Shown here piece after piece: positions 1 to 9,776 of a DNA stretch of 64,000 nt. The notes under the pieces are model-generated. The model did not search any database and was not told the origin of the DNA. It was given only the letters and a program-made list of their open reading frames with translations. Made by a program: the position numbers and the translations under genes. The number at the start of each line of letters is the position of its first letter. The first letter of the stretch is position 1. Origin of the DNA: an uncultured Eubacterium sp. (GTDB lineage: Bacteria > Bacillota > Clostridia > Lachnospirales > Lachnospiraceae); assembly GCA_948579355.1 (NCBI GenBank), contig CAPAOV010000012.1, positions 7,973-71,972 on the forward strand, in the 5' to 3' direction.

Positions 1-1482
1 CAAGATAAATCACTGAAACTCGTACAGCCGCTGTCTCCCAACACGGCAGAAAAGAAGTACATCCAGTATTCCGCTGTATGGAGTCCTAATGGAAAATTTT
101 TTGTTCAGGTCGGCATGGCACAGCAAAATGTACAAAAGGTCACGAAAAAGAACGAACTTCCCTATATTTTTTCTCTTCTCCGTGCAAATAGCAATATAAA
201 TTTGTATGCGGTAGATAAGAAAAGCGGTAAAATTCTCGGTTCAACGCAGGAGGGGAAAACAGGAAAAAATCTTTCAGAAATTGGCATTTCCCATAAAAAT
301 GCCTTATCAGATAGTAATGGCTTTTATGCAGTTGTTGACGAACAGCTCTGTTTTTGTATGTTTGCTGACTGTGGAGATAACTTTATCGGGCGTGTTGTTA
401 CGGTAAGGGATTTGTACAGCAATGTGCAGATGATAGTCATCATATCGGCAATAGGAAGCATTATTATCATACTGATTATGCTGACAGTGATTAAGCATTT
501 CATCAACAAAGAAGTAATTACCGAAATCAGCACAATTAACAATAAACTTGCCGAGATTTCAGAGGGCAATCTGGATGAAAAAGTCGATGTTTCCAATTGT
601 CTTGAGTTTTCGGAATTATCCGAACACATTAACGAGATGATTAGCGCCTTGTTAGCCAGTACTGCAAAAATATCTTATATACTTGATAAAGTAGATGTGC
701 AGATTGGCGTTTATGAATATAATGAAAAAATGAAATCGGTCCGTTTCACAGAGAAAGTGCCGAAAATACTCTCTCTGGATGATGAACAGATGCAGGTTTT
801 TTCGTATGACTACGTTCGTTTTAAGCAATACATACAGTCTCATATTTTTGACGTTGTTTCTCCTGACGAAAATATTTTCCGCCTACATGGGGAGACGGAA
901 AAATATATAAAATATGAAGAAATTAATTCAAATAATGATATCCTTGGTATTGTTATGGATATTACAGCGGAATATGTTCGCCGGCGCCAGCTTGAAATTA
1001 ATTGTGAGATTGACCCTCTCACCGGATTGCTAAATCGACGGGGACTGGCAAGTTGTTTTGAATCGCTTTTTGACTGCCCGGATAAACTTGGCCAAGGTGC
1101 GCTTGTTATGCTGGACGCAGATGGATTGAAACAGATTAATGACGAACTTGGACACGAGGCAGGGGATGCTTACTTAAAGAGTATTTCCGAAATCCTCAGT
1201 TCTTTTAATTCCCAAAACTGTATTAGCGCCCGTTATGGCGGCGATGAATTTATATTGTTTTTCCACAATTTAGAAAACGACTCACAGGTTGATGAATATT
1301 TGCAGAAACTCTCCGACATCCGCAGGGAAAAAAGGGCAGAGGTAGCGCCAAACCACATTGTTCCTATCAATTTTTCATTTGGCGCATCTTTCCTCTCTGA
1401 TACTTTGGAGCCTGCCGCCCTCATTAAAAATGCTGACGAAAAAATGTATAACAATAAACGCCGGCGTAAACAGCAGATGTAA
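1..1482 (+). CDS. Membrane diguanylate cyclase with HAMP and GGDEF domains (5' truncated)
   Basis: The frame is open from base 1 with no start, so the N-terminus lies outside the window; 493 residues are visible. A periplasmic-type sensor remnant is followed by one hydrophobic segment (about nt 430-505), a HAMP-like linker, an intermediate region that may be PAS-like, and a C-terminal GGDEF domain (DPLTGLLNRRG, then YGGDEF near nt 1240). The intact GGDEF implies synthesis of cyclic di-GMP from two GTP at the membrane. The RxxD inhibitory site usually found five residues before GGDEF is not visible, so product inhibition may be absent. The ligand of the sensor is unknown. The next gene converges on it. 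Confidence 0.9.
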   Translation, partial: QDKSLKLVQPLSPNTAEKKYIQYSAVWSPNGKFFVQVGMAQQNVQKVTKKNELPYIFSLLRANSNINLYAVDKKSGKILGSTQEGKTGKNLSEIGISHKNALSDSNGFYAVVDEQLCFCMFADCGDNFIGRVVTVRDLYSNVQMIVIISAIGSIIIILIMLTVIKHFINKEVITEISTINNKLAEISEGNLDEKVDVSNCLEFSELSEHINEMISALLASTAKISYILDKVDVQIGVYEYNEKMKSVRFTEKVPKILSLDDEQMQVFSYDYVRFKQYIQSHIFDVVSPDENIFRLHGETEKYIKYEEINSNNDILGIVMDITAEYVRRRQLEINCEIDPLTGLLNRRGLASCFESLFDCPDKLGQGALVMLDADGLKQINDELGHEAGDAYLKSISEILSSFNSQNCISARYGGDEFILFFHNLENDSQVDEYLQKLSDIRREKRAEVAPNHIVPINFSFGASFLSDTLEPAALIKNADEKMYNNKRRRKQQM

Positions 1483-1499
1483 TCCGCTTGGTTTCTTCC

Positions 1500-2198
1500 C
1501 TACAGATTTTTATACATTTCTTCTAATAAATTTATTGTATGTACAATCGCCTGTTTCTCAAATTCCACATAATCCATATGGGAAGAATTATCTGCTTTAT
1601 CCGAGATAGCGCGGATAATCAAAAAGGGAATTTGATTTAAGTATGCCGCCTGAGCCATCGCAGCGCCCTCCATCTCGGCACAATCACCCTCAAATGTCGA
1701 TATAAGATAATCTTTCTTTTCTGCGCTTGAAATAAACTGGTCGCCGCTGACAATCTTGCCAACGTGGCATTGGATATCGGGATTGCCTTTTTTACATGCC
1801 TCTTCGGCAAGGGAGAGAAGTGTCTTGTCCGCATAGAAAATAGAGCGCTCCATGCGCGGAATGGTACCGACAGGGTCGCCTAGCGCTGAGACATCCATAT
1901 CATGCTGCTGGGCGCATTCGGAGAGGACAATATCCCCGATATCAAAGCAGTTATTCAGAGAGCCGGCCACTCCCGTGTTGATAAGTGCGCTTATGTTATA
2001 TTCGTCCACTAATATCTGGGTACAGATTGCCATGTTGACTTTGCCGATTCCACTGACGACAACGACTGTCTTTGTACCCCACAGATTGCCCTCAGTAAAT
2101 ATCATGCCTGCCTTACTCGTTTCCGTTGTTTCCGTCATTTGTATTTTTAAGCTGGCGACTTCTTCTTCCATAGCGCCAATCAATCCGATTGTTTTCAT
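1500..2198 (-). CDS. mtnN: 5'-methylthioadenosine/S-adenosylhomocysteine nucleosidase
   Basis: This 232-residue cytoplasmic enzyme cleaves MTA and SAH to adenine and the thioribose sugar, recycling the by-products of SAM use. The sequence shows GLIGAMEEE with the catalytic glutamate, the glycine-rich VVVSGIGKVN phosphate loop, the substrate-binding CAEMEGAA motif and the RAISDKAD catalytic aspartate. Length matches the family. I chose the ATG at 2198 because GGAGG lies just upstream and the protein then begins at the conserved MKTIGLIG; the open frame continues to 2282 without a better site. Confidence 0.95.
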   Translation of the reverse strand: MKTIGLIGAMEEEVASLKIQMTETTETSKAGMIFTEGNLWGTKTVVVVSGIGKVNMAICTQILVDEYNISALINTGVAGSLNNCFDIGDIVLSECAQQHDMDVSALGDPVGTIPRMERSIFYADKTLLSLAEEACKKGNPDIQCHVGKIVSGDQFISSAEKKDYLISTFEGDCAEMEGAAMAQAAYLNQIPFLIIRAISDKADNSSHMDYVEFEKQAIVHTINLLEEMYKNL

Positions 2199-2371
2199 AA
2201 AATCCTCCATTCTAATGTTCTCGTGGGAATCAAAATATTTTTTAACTCCGACATCATATTGCCAGTATACCATAAAATACATTTTTTTAAAGAGAATACT
2301 TTCTTCTTTTCAAATCTTTGTTTCCATGCTAAAATAGAAAAGCAAAATAGAATGATGAAAAGAGGGGTAGA

Positions 2372-3127
2372 TTGAAAGCGAATTATCATACACATACGAA
2401 ACGCTGTCAACACGCAGAAGGAGAGGACAGGGAATATGTAGAGGCCGCCATCGAGGCGGGGTATGAGATTTTAGGTTTTGCCGACCATTGTCCGTGGGTA
2501 TTTCCGGATGACTACATATCAAATGTCCGCATGCGTATTTCCGAAGTTGACGGATATTTTGTATCTTTGGAGAGTCTGCGGAAAGAATATGAGAGAGACA
2601 TTACAATCCTTATCGGGTTTGAAGCAGAATATTTTCCACCGCTGATAGAGGCGCAGGATGAGCTTTTGGAAGATTATCCCCTAGACTATATGATTTTGGG
2701 ACAGCATTTTATGAGCAGGGATGGGAAGAAATGTTATGCCGGAAGCGAAACCGACAGTGTGGAGGTGTTGAAGCACTATGTGGATTTATGTATCGGGGGA
2801 ATGCAAACGGGCAGGTATAAGTATCTGGCCCATCCGGATTTAATTCACTATGTGGGAGACAGCGCCATATATGAAAAGGAAATGAAGCGGTTATGTGAGG
2901 CGATGAAAGAAAATAATGTTCCTCTGGAGATGAATATACTGGGTCTTTTGACCGGACGCAATTATCCGAACGGCCGTTTTTGGGATATTGCAAAAACAAT
3001 GGGCAACCGTGTCATTATTGGGATGGATGCGCATACGCCGGAACAGTTATCAAATCCGAACTATGTGGAAAAGGCAAAACTTCTCTGTGAGGGCATGGAA
3101 ATAATAGAAGAATTAGAAATAAAATAA
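2372..3127 (+). CDS. hisJ: PHP-domain histidinol-phosphatase (HisJ-like)
   Basis: A 251-residue PHP-family metal phosphoesterase. Metal-binding motifs are all present: YHTHTKRCQHA at the N-terminus, GFADHCPW, GFEAEY, LGQHF, LAHPDL and MDAHTP near the C-terminus. HisJ-type members dephosphorylate L-histidinol phosphate in histidine synthesis, which is the likeliest role, although no his genes are adjacent. The start is TTG at 2372, preceded by AGAGGGG at a good distance; no in-frame ATG precedes the conserved motif. Confidence 0.85.
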   Translation: MKANYHTHTKRCQHAEGEDREYVEAAIEAGYEILGFADHCPWVFPDDYISNVRMRISEVDGYFVSLESLRKEYERDITILIGFEAEYFPPLIEAQDELLEDYPLDYMILGQHFMSRDGKKCYAGSETDSVEVLKHYVDLCIGGMQTGRYKYLAHPDLIHYVGDSAIYEKEMKRLCEAMKENNVPLEMNILGLLTGRNYPNGRFWDIAKTMGNRVIIGMDAHTPEQLSNPNYVEKAKLLCEGMEIIEELEIK

Positions 3128-3153
3128 AGTGAAATTTCAGAATGGAGGAGACA

Positions 3154-4140
3154 ATGAGTACAAGAATAGGAATTTTAGGTTATGGAAATTTAGGACGGGG
3201 CGTAGAGTGCGCCATTCGTCAAAATAAGGATATGGAGTTGGCAGCAGTCTTTACGCGCAGACAGCCTGCGGATGTATCTATTCTTACGGAGACGGCAGCA
3301 GTTGCCAATGTTAAGGATATCCCCGATTGGAAAGATAAAATTGACGTTATGATTTTGTGCGGTGGAAGCGCCACGGATTTACCGGAGCAGACGCCGGAGT
3401 ATGCGAAGTACTTTCATGTCGTGGATAGTTTCGATACACACGCCCGCATTCCTGAGCATTTTGCCCGTGTGGATGCGGCGGCGAAAGAGAGCGGTCATGT
3501 TGGTATCATTTCGGTAGGCTGGGACCCGGGAATGTTTTCCCTCAACCGCCTGTATGGCAATGCACTTCTGCCGGAGGGCAGCGATTACACATTCTGGGGT
3601 AAGGGAGTCAGTCAGGGACACTCGGATGCGATACGCCGTTTAGATGGTGTAAAAGATGCGAAACAGTATACGATACCTGTCGAGAGCGCTTTGGAGGCTG
3701 TCCGTTCCGGCGGCAATCCTCAGTTTACGACGAGAGAAAAGCATACACGAGAGTGCTTTGTTGTATTGGAAGAGGGTGCAGATGCCAAAAAAGTAGAAGA
3801 AGAAATCAAGACTATGCCGAATTATTTTGCCGATTATGATACTACCGTACATTTCATCAGTGAAGAGGAATTAAAGGCGAATCACAGCGGCATCCCACAC
3901 GGCGGTTTTGTATTGAGAAGCGGTGTCACGGGATGGAACAAAGAGAACAGTCATTTGATAGAGTACCGCCTGAAATTAGATTCGAATCCGGAATTTACGT
4001 CTAGTGTTTTGATTGCGTATGCGAGAGCGGCTCACCGTCTGGCAAAAGAGGGACAGAGCGGATGTAAGACAGTCTTTGATATCGCCCCGGCGTACCTGAG
4101 TGCCAAATCGGGCGAAGAACTTCGGGCAGAAATGCTGTAA
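3154..4140 (+). CDS. ddh: meso-diaminopimelate D-dehydrogenase
   Basis: A 328-residue NADP-dependent enzyme that makes meso-DAP directly from tetrahydrodipicolinate, for lysine and peptidoglycan synthesis. The N-terminal Rossmann motif (GILGYGNLGRG), VGWDPGMFSLNR and the C-terminal AYARAAHRLAKEG region are typical of the family and the length fits. An ATG at 3142 is in frame, but it overlaps the GGAGG ribosome binding site at 3144-3148, so the ATG at 3154 is preferred. It lies 26 bp after the PHP phosphatase and may be cotranscribed with it. Confidence 0.95.
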   Translation: MSTRIGILGYGNLGRGVECAIRQNKDMELAAVFTRRQPADVSILTETAAVANVKDIPDWKDKIDVMILCGGSATDLPEQTPEYAKYFHVVDSFDTHARIPEHFARVDAAAKESGHVGIISVGWDPGMFSLNRLYGNALLPEGSDYTFWGKGVSQGHSDAIRRLDGVKDAKQYTIPVESALEAVRSGGNPQFTTREKHTRECFVVLEEGADAKKVEEEIKTMPNYFADYDTTVHFISEEELKANHSGIPHGGFVLRSGVTGWNKENSHLIEYRLKLDSNPEFTSSVLIAYARAAHRLAKEGQSGCKTVFDIAPAYLSAKSGEELRAEML

Positions 4141-4150
4141 AATCAGATAA

Positions 4151-4216
4151 ATAAAGAGAGTAAGAGGGAACCGGCTGCAAAATTCTGCGCCATCCTCCTG
4201 CTCTCTTTTATTTTAC
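4151..4216. terminator. Bidirectional hairpin between ddh and the chemoreceptor
   Basis: The arms TAAAGAGAGTAAGAGG (from 4152) and CCTCCTGCTCTCTTTTA (to 4210) pair with few mismatches, with an A-rich left flank and a T-rich right flank. It sits between two convergent genes, so it could stop transcription in both directions. Confidence 0.7.
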
Positions 4217-4244
4217 AGGAAAGTCATTTCGGGCCTTATTGTAT

Positions 4245-6188
4245 TCAGAAATTATATTTTTCTACATTCTCTTTCAAAGTATCAGAACCGGATAACAATT
4301 CTTCCGTATGTGCACAGCACTGTCTTGTCATCGTCATGTTTTCCCTGCCGCGTTGAGCAGAATCTTTTAATGCTGTATCAATCTCGTTCAGCCTATCCAA
4401 TAGTAGATTTAAAATATTTGTGATTTCGTGCATTTTTGCCGTCATTTTGCGGTTGTCTTCTAATGACTGCAGCAAAGTTTTGCGGGTGGAATCGACGATT
4501 TGAATGCCATCGTCTACATATTGGTTATTTTTATGGATAATGTCGTCAATCTCTAAGTTTACCTTTAACGTATCCTCGCTCAATTTACTTATTTCCTCTG
4601 CTACGACAGCAAAGCCTTTTCCGCTTTCTCCGGCACGCGCGGCTTCAATGGAAGCGTTCAGGGAAAGTAACTGTGTCTGGGAAGATATGTCTTCAATCAT
4701 GGCAATAAAGGTGGAAATCTGTGATGAGCTTTCACTTATTTTCTGCATGCTTCCTGTGAGGGTATGCATATCGGTTTCCCCAATCTGATTAAGCGCCTTG
4801 CTGTTTGCCGTAATAGCTTGATTGGTAGAGACAATCTGTTCCTGTATCTGTTCCATATCACCACGGAACTGCTCAAATTCCTTTTGCAGCTCATCCATCG
4901 ACAGTGTTTGACGCGAACTGTTTTCCGCCATTTCATTTGCCGTCGCAGCAATTTCTCCAGAGGAAACATTGAGATTATTGGAAACGTCATTGATTTCCAT
5001 GAGGATATTGCGTACCTTTGCCACGATTTCATTGATGGAATGCTGGATGGCGATAAAATCTCCCTGATATTCAATCTCACTTTTTACGTTGAGATTATCC
5101 TTTGAGATTTCGGATAAAACAGTATCAATATCATGGATATAGCTGCGCAGGTTTTTCGTCATCGCGTCAAGCGAATCCTGTAATTCCTGAATGTCCGTAA
5201 TGGTAGTTTCTTCGTGGAATACAACATCTAAGTCGCATTGGGAAAGAGTCAAAATCTTTTTCTTTATTGTCTCAAAGGGAATGAATCCTTTCGTAATAAC
5301 AATACCAATACGTTTTTTTAATAAATAAGTAGTAATAAATAAAATCAGCAGGTAGGCGGCAATCAGGATTAGAAGTTTGATGACCGGATTGCGCAGTCCG
5401 ATACCGACATATAATTTGTAAGAAATCCCCGATATTGGCTGTAAGGAGGCGACGGAAAGCTGTGCACCGGAAGTGTGGAGCAGCGTACCTTTTTCATCCG
5501 TTGCCTTTCCGAGTGGGGTATCGCTTATTTTCGTGGAGTGGTCTTCTTTTAATGCGTATTCTTCAATCGGGCAGGATACGATAATGCCCTCGGTCGATAT
5601 AAGGGTAACATTTTGCAAATCTGTACAGAAAGAGCCGATGGCTTTTTGCAGAGTTGTGAGGTCAATATCAATTGCCATTACCGCATCGGTGCCGGAAATC
5701 GGTTTGGAGATTGAGATACATAAATTTCCATAGGTGGCGTCAACATAGGGTTCGGACACATAGAGACCATTATTTTTTAAGGCGCCGGCATACCAGTCGC
5801 GCTCTTCTACTTTGTAATCATCATCCGGTTTCCAATTGTCGCTGCAAATCATCTTTGTCTTAATCGTCGGAGAGCCGAGATAAGCAGATAAAAGGGTCTT
5901 TTTATCTTTGGCGGCCGTCTCCAGATATTTTTGCGTTTTGTCGTAATCTTTCAGCATTGCGGTATCATAACTTATGTAAGATAAAAAGGAATCAAGGAGA
6001 GCAATCTGCTCGTTAAACCAAATCTCCACGTTATTTTTACTCTGTGCCTTAAGAAGCGTGTTCTCATCCTGAAAAGAAGAGACCTCCAGCCATGCAACTA
6101 AAAGAAGAGCCAGAGTTAAAATAGTAATGATGACAAGCCTTAAGTGTTTTATAATTTCTTTTTGAAATTTTTCGCTGTAGCTCTGCAT
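4245..6188 (-). CDS. Methyl-accepting chemotaxis protein with extracellular Cache sensor
   Basis: A 647-residue chemoreceptor. The N-terminal membrane segment is near residues 17-37, followed by a double-Cache type extracellular domain (RDWYAGAL, VSEPYVDATYGNLCISISKPI), a second membrane segment near 272-294, a HAMP-like region, and a cytoplasmic signalling domain. The signalling hairpin is recognisable around LNASIEAARAGE and GFAVVAEEISKLSE, which contact CheA and CheW. dCache receptors often bind amino acids or other small ligands, but the ligand here is unknown. The ATG at 6188 is preceded by GGGAGG. No flagellar or che genes are in the window. Confidence 0.93.
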   Translation of the reverse strand: MQSYSEKFQKEIIKHLRLVIITILTLALLLVAWLEVSSFQDENTLLKAQSKNNVEIWFNEQIALLDSFLSYISYDTAMLKDYDKTQKYLETAAKDKKTLLSAYLGSPTIKTKMICSDNWKPDDDYKVEERDWYAGALKNNGLYVSEPYVDATYGNLCISISKPISGTDAVMAIDIDLTTLQKAIGSFCTDLQNVTLISTEGIIVSCPIEEYALKEDHSTKISDTPLGKATDEKGTLLHTSGAQLSVASLQPISGISYKLYVGIGLRNPVIKLLILIAAYLLILFITTYLLKKRIGIVITKGFIPFETIKKKILTLSQCDLDVVFHEETTITDIQELQDSLDAMTKNLRSYIHDIDTVLSEISKDNLNVKSEIEYQGDFIAIQHSINEIVAKVRNILMEINDVSNNLNVSSGEIAATANEMAENSSRQTLSMDELQKEFEQFRGDMEQIQEQIVSTNQAITANSKALNQIGETDMHTLTGSMQKISESSSQISTFIAMIEDISSQTQLLSLNASIEAARAGESGKGFAVVAEEISKLSEDTLKVNLEIDDIIHKNNQYVDDGIQIVDSTRKTLLQSLEDNRKMTAKMHEITNILNLLLDRLNEIDTALKDSAQRGRENMTMTRQCCAHTEELLSGSDTLKENVEKYNF

Positions 6189-6323
6189 GTATTTCCTCCC
6201 TGAATTTTAATAACATTATCATATCATTTGCAAAAGTTTTTGTAAATTGAAAATTATAATTGTGCGATATTATGGTGTCACCGCTGGACTGGCCGGCCGG
6301 AAGTTTTTGTTCCTGAAGAATAC

Positions 6324-6352
6324 TTTACACCCATACCGTTATCGTATATAAT
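6324..6352 (+). promoter_or_regulatory. Sigma-A type promoter of the apiosidase-like gene
   Basis: TTTACA (6324-6329) is separated by exactly 17 bp from a consensus TATAAT (6347-6352). It lies about 40 bp upstream of the start codon at 6390. Confidence 0.75.
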
Positions 6353-6389
6353 ATTTGAAACTCGGAATTGCTCTGAAAGGGGGAGGATT

Positions 6390-7898
6390 ATGGAGCAATA
6401 TAAAACTTATGAGATGTCATTTGAGTGCGGCAATCCTTTTGCAGAGGTGACGGCCGTGTTTACCGATGAATCTGGCGTCAGTACAACAGTTAGGGGATTT
6501 GCGTCCGGTGGTAATGAAGTGAAAGTAAGATTTTATCCGTCAGCCTGCGGGCGATATACATATAAGGTTAGCGGTGAAGTGGAGGCGTCAGGCAGCGTTT
6601 TGTGTGCGGCGGCGGGAAGTGGCGCTGACTCGCATGGAATCGTCAGGGCGTCCGGAACGCATTTCCGGCATGATGACGGAACATGGTTTTATCCTTTTGG
6701 AACGACTGTCTATGCGCTTGCCCATCAGGATAAAGAGCTTGTTGACAGGACGATGGAGACGCTTTCTTCGTCGCCTTTTAACAAGGTGAGGATGTGCGTG
6801 TTTCCAAAACACTATGAGTATAATCATAATGAGCCGGAACTTTTTGCCTTTGAAAGAAATGAAGATGGCAGATTTGATATGCGCAGACCATGTTTTGAAT
6901 TTTTTAATGAGTTTGAGCCGCGGATAAATGAGCTGGGGTGCATGGGAATACAATGCGACCTTATACTGTTTCATCCCTATGACCGATGGGGATTTGCAGA
7001 CATGGGGATGGAGGAGGCAAAATGCTATCTTGATTACATAATTAGGCGTCTTTCGGCTTTTCCTAATGTCTGGTGGAGCCTTGCCAATGAGTTTGACCTT
7101 ATGAAATACACGCGTAGCGAGTGGGAGGAAATAGCAGGGTTTGTAAGTGAGTGCGACGCATATAAACATCTGCTTAGCAACCACAACTGTATTGAGTATT
7201 GGGATTTTGACAACAAGGACACAACGCATATATGTCTTCAGATAAAGAACTGTGACGAGGTAAGTGGATTTATAAGGAAATACGGCAAGCCGCTTATGGT
7301 GGACGAGTGCTGTTATGAGGGAAACATCCCGTACGAATGGGGTAATATCTCGGCCTTTGAGATGGTGAACCGCTTTTGGATTGCAGCCGTACAGGGAGGG
7401 GGATGTACGCATGGAGAGACCTATCTGAGTGACGACGACATTCTATGGTGGTCGCGGGGCGGTCTGCTGAAAGGAGAAAGTCCGGAACGCATTTCTTTCC
7501 TCAAAGATATTATAGATTCGCTGTCGGGGCCGGTCACGTACTGCGGTTTTGAATTTACAAGGGAGAAATATGATGAGATAAACGCCAATCCCGATACTGC
7601 TGAAAACGACTTTTGGCGGGCGGTTGCCAGAGCTCCGTGGGAGCGGGCAAAAGGCGCCATGTTAAACGGCAAGGAGTATGTGGGCTGCGTCGGAGAGGAA
7701 GCATATATAAAATATCTTGGAAGAAAATGTGCGGTGTTTACGGATTTTAATCTGCCGGAGAATCACATATATGACGTGGAAATCATTGATGTGTGGAACA
7801 TGACGCGCAAGACAATCCTTTCGGGAGTAAGCGGAAAGCTCAAGGTAGAGCTGCCCGGAACAGAGGGTACTGCGCTTTTGGCGCGCCGAATCCATTAA
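6390..7898 (+). CDS. Cytoplasmic glycoside hydrolase, DUF5060-DUF4038 (GH140/apiosidase-like) type
   Basis: A 502-residue protein without signal peptide. Residues 1-75 look like a DUF5060 beta-sandwich, about 85-370 like the DUF4038 TIM barrel related to apiosidases, and the C-terminal 110 residues like the DUF5605 beta domain. The two expected catalytic carboxylates are visible in SLANEFD (E about 233) and MVDECCYEG (E about 305). It probably removes a terminal sugar from imported plant oligosaccharides; the exact substrate cannot be read from sequence. GGGAGG precedes the ATG. The adjacent beta-xylosidase supports a role in hemicellulose use, although known GH140 enzymes act on pectic apiose. 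Confidence 0.75.
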   Translation: MEQYKTYEMSFECGNPFAEVTAVFTDESGVSTTVRGFASGGNEVKVRFYPSACGRYTYKVSGEVEASGSVLCAAAGSGADSHGIVRASGTHFRHDDGTWFYPFGTTVYALAHQDKELVDRTMETLSSSPFNKVRMCVFPKHYEYNHNEPELFAFERNEDGRFDMRRPCFEFFNEFEPRINELGCMGIQCDLILFHPYDRWGFADMGMEEAKCYLDYIIRRLSAFPNVWWSLANEFDLMKYTRSEWEEIAGFVSECDAYKHLLSNHNCIEYWDFDNKDTTHICLQIKNCDEVSGFIRKYGKPLMVDECCYEGNIPYEWGNISAFEMVNRFWIAAVQGGGCTHGETYLSDDDILWWSRGGLLKGESPERISFLKDIIDSLSGPVTYCGFEFTREKYDEINANPDTAENDFWRAVARAPWERAKGAMLNGKEYVGCVGEEAYIKYLGRKCAVFTDFNLPENHIYDVEIIDVWNMTRKTILSGVSGKLKVELPGTEGTALLARRIH

Positions 7899-7927
7899 TT
7901 GACAAATTTTCTTTCCTTTTGTAGAAT
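7899..7927 (+). promoter_or_regulatory. Promoter of the GH43 gene
   Basis: A consensus TTGACA (7899-7904) begins immediately after the upstream stop codon and is followed at 17 bp by TAGAAT (7922-7927). This gives the xylosidase its own transcription start in addition to any read-through. Confidence 0.75.
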
Positions 7928-7970
7928 TAACTATGTTGAAACAAAAAATGATTGGAGGTTTACCTGCTTT

Positions 7971-9626
7971 ATGAGACAGATTAAAAATCCGGTTTTGCCG
8001 GGGTTTCATGCCGACCCCTCGATAATTCGTGTGGGGAATACTTATTATATTGCCAACTCTACTTTTGAGTGGTTTCCGGGCGTGCGTCTTCATCAATCGA
8101 AAGATTTGGTGAATTGGGAATTGCTGCCCTCGCCGCTGACGACAACCGCGCTGCTTGACATGAAAGGGAATCCGTCCTCGGGGGGCATCTGGGCTCCGGA
8201 TTTATCTTATGCAGACGGGAAATTCTGGCTTGTATACACGGATGTTAAAATAACAGAGGGCGCTTTTAAAGATATGGTGAATTATATCACTACGGCAGAA
8301 GATATCCGCGGCCCATGGTCAGAGCCGATACGGGTGAATGGCGTGGGATTTGACGCGTCTTTGTTCCATGATGACGACGGGAGAAAATATCTGGTACAGC
8401 AGACGTGGGACCACCGCGAATATCATCATGCGTTCCGCGGTATTACACTGACGGAATTTGATACTGCCGCGATGAAGCTCAAGCCTGAGACAGCGAGAAA
8501 TATTTATAATGGAACGGATGTCAAACTTGTTGAGGGCCCTCATTTGTACAAAATAAACGGCTTTTATTATCTTTTTGCCGCACAGGGCGGAACGGTTTAT
8601 ACCCATCAGGAAGTGGTAGCCCGTTCCCAAACGTTAGAGGAACTGAGTTTTGAGACGGAGCCGGACGGCCCGTTTATTACGAACTTTGATACGCCATATC
8701 TCGGCATACAGAAACAGGGGCATGGCGCCCTTGTGGAAACGCCGGCGGGAGAGTGGTACTATGCAAGTTTATGCGGCCGCCCGTGGACATACGAGACAGA
8801 TTCCTGTATTGACCCGCGAGGGTACTGTACACTGGGGCGTGAGACGTCAATTCAAAAAGTATACTGGGACGACGACGGCTGGCCGCGCATTGAAGGAGGA
8901 CATGGCGGAAAGGTTTATGTCGACGCACCAAAAGACGCCGTGGAGACAGACATGCCGGAACACCACTCATTCCACGATGAATTTGACGAACAAGAACTAA
9001 ACGGTGAGTGGAATACACTTCGCGTACCATTTACCGAAGCGATGGGAAATGTCGGAGACGGCAGGCTTCTCCTCCGCGGGCAGGGTTCCCTGTGCAATAC
9101 GCATGAACTGTCTCTCGTTGCAAAACGCTGGCAGGCTTTTTACTTTGATGCATCTGTGAAAGTGAGTTATCAGCCATTTTCCTACCAGCAGATGGCGGGT
9201 CTTACGAATTTTTATAACGACAGGCATTGGTCGTTTGCCTTTGTGACATGGAATGAGAAAAACGGGCGCGTAATCGAAGTTGCACAATGTAACCGCGGAG
9301 CATATACATCCTATCTCCGTGACGATGCGATTCCGGTGCCGGAGGGAGCGGACGTCTGGCTGCGCACAAAAGTGAGAAAAGAAACATATACATATGAATA
9401 TTCCTTTAACGGAATCGATTTTGAACCAATTCCTGTCGAATTAAATGCTGCTGTGTTATCCGACGATTATGTATTGCAAAGTTATGGCGGCTTTTTTACC
9501 GGAGCGTTTGTGGGCATGGCATGCGTTGACTATGCCGGATATGATACGAAAGCGGAGTTCAGAAGTTTCGACTATAAGGAACTCGGCGACATACGCAGGG
9601 AAGACGGAAGTTTTGGCTGGGAGTAA
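7971..9626 (+). CDS. xynB: Beta-xylosidase, glycoside hydrolase family 43 with C-terminal beta-sandwich
   Basis: A 551-residue cytoplasmic enzyme expected to release xylose from the non-reducing end of xylo-oligosaccharides, possibly with arabinofuranosidase side activity. The five-bladed propeller carries the GH43 triad: GFHADPS (general base Asp near residue 14), GFDASLFHDDDG (pKa-modulating Asp near 127) and VEGPHLYK (general acid Glu near 187). From about residue 320 a concanavalin-like domain typical of GH43 xylosidases follows (HSFHDEFD, LNGEWNTLR). The ATG at 7971 starts the conserved MRQIKNPVLPG; GGAGG lies 12 bp upstream. The longer open frame from 7899 would overlap the promoter. 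Confidence 0.93.
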   Translation: MRQIKNPVLPGFHADPSIIRVGNTYYIANSTFEWFPGVRLHQSKDLVNWELLPSPLTTTALLDMKGNPSSGGIWAPDLSYADGKFWLVYTDVKITEGAFKDMVNYITTAEDIRGPWSEPIRVNGVGFDASLFHDDDGRKYLVQQTWDHREYHHAFRGITLTEFDTAAMKLKPETARNIYNGTDVKLVEGPHLYKINGFYYLFAAQGGTVYTHQEVVARSQTLEELSFETEPDGPFITNFDTPYLGIQKQGHGALVETPAGEWYYASLCGRPWTYETDSCIDPRGYCTLGRETSIQKVYWDDDGWPRIEGGHGGKVYVDAPKDAVETDMPEHHSFHDEFDEQELNGEWNTLRVPFTEAMGNVGDGRLLLRGQGSLCNTHELSLVAKRWQAFYFDASVKVSYQPFSYQQMAGLTNFYNDRHWSFAFVTWNEKNGRVIEVAQCNRGAYTSYLRDDAIPVPEGADVWLRTKVRKETYTYEYSFNGIDFEPIPVELNAAVLSDDYVLQSYGGFFTGAFVGMACVDYAGYDTKAEFRSFDYKELGDIRREDGSFGWE

Positions 9627-9646
9627 ATAGGTATCAAGTGAGGTCA

Positions 9647-9682
9647 AAAGCCGGATAGGTTCTGACGAACTTATTCGGCTTT
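9647..9682 (+). terminator. Stem-loop downstream of GH43
   Basis: A 16-bp stem with two G.T pairs, from AAAGCCGGATAGGTTC to GAACTTATTCGGCTTT around the loop TGAC. It ends the GH43 unit but lacks a long T-run. Its tip and the GGTCAAAAG just upstream match the structured repeat in the CE1 leader at 13.3-13.5 kb. Confidence 0.65.
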
Positions 9683-9776
9683 CACCATTGCACCAAGCAC
9701 AGATTCAACCGTTGTGGGCCTGATTTCTTCTTAGGATTTTTATCTATCTGAAAATATGCCATTATTATTCCTCTGC

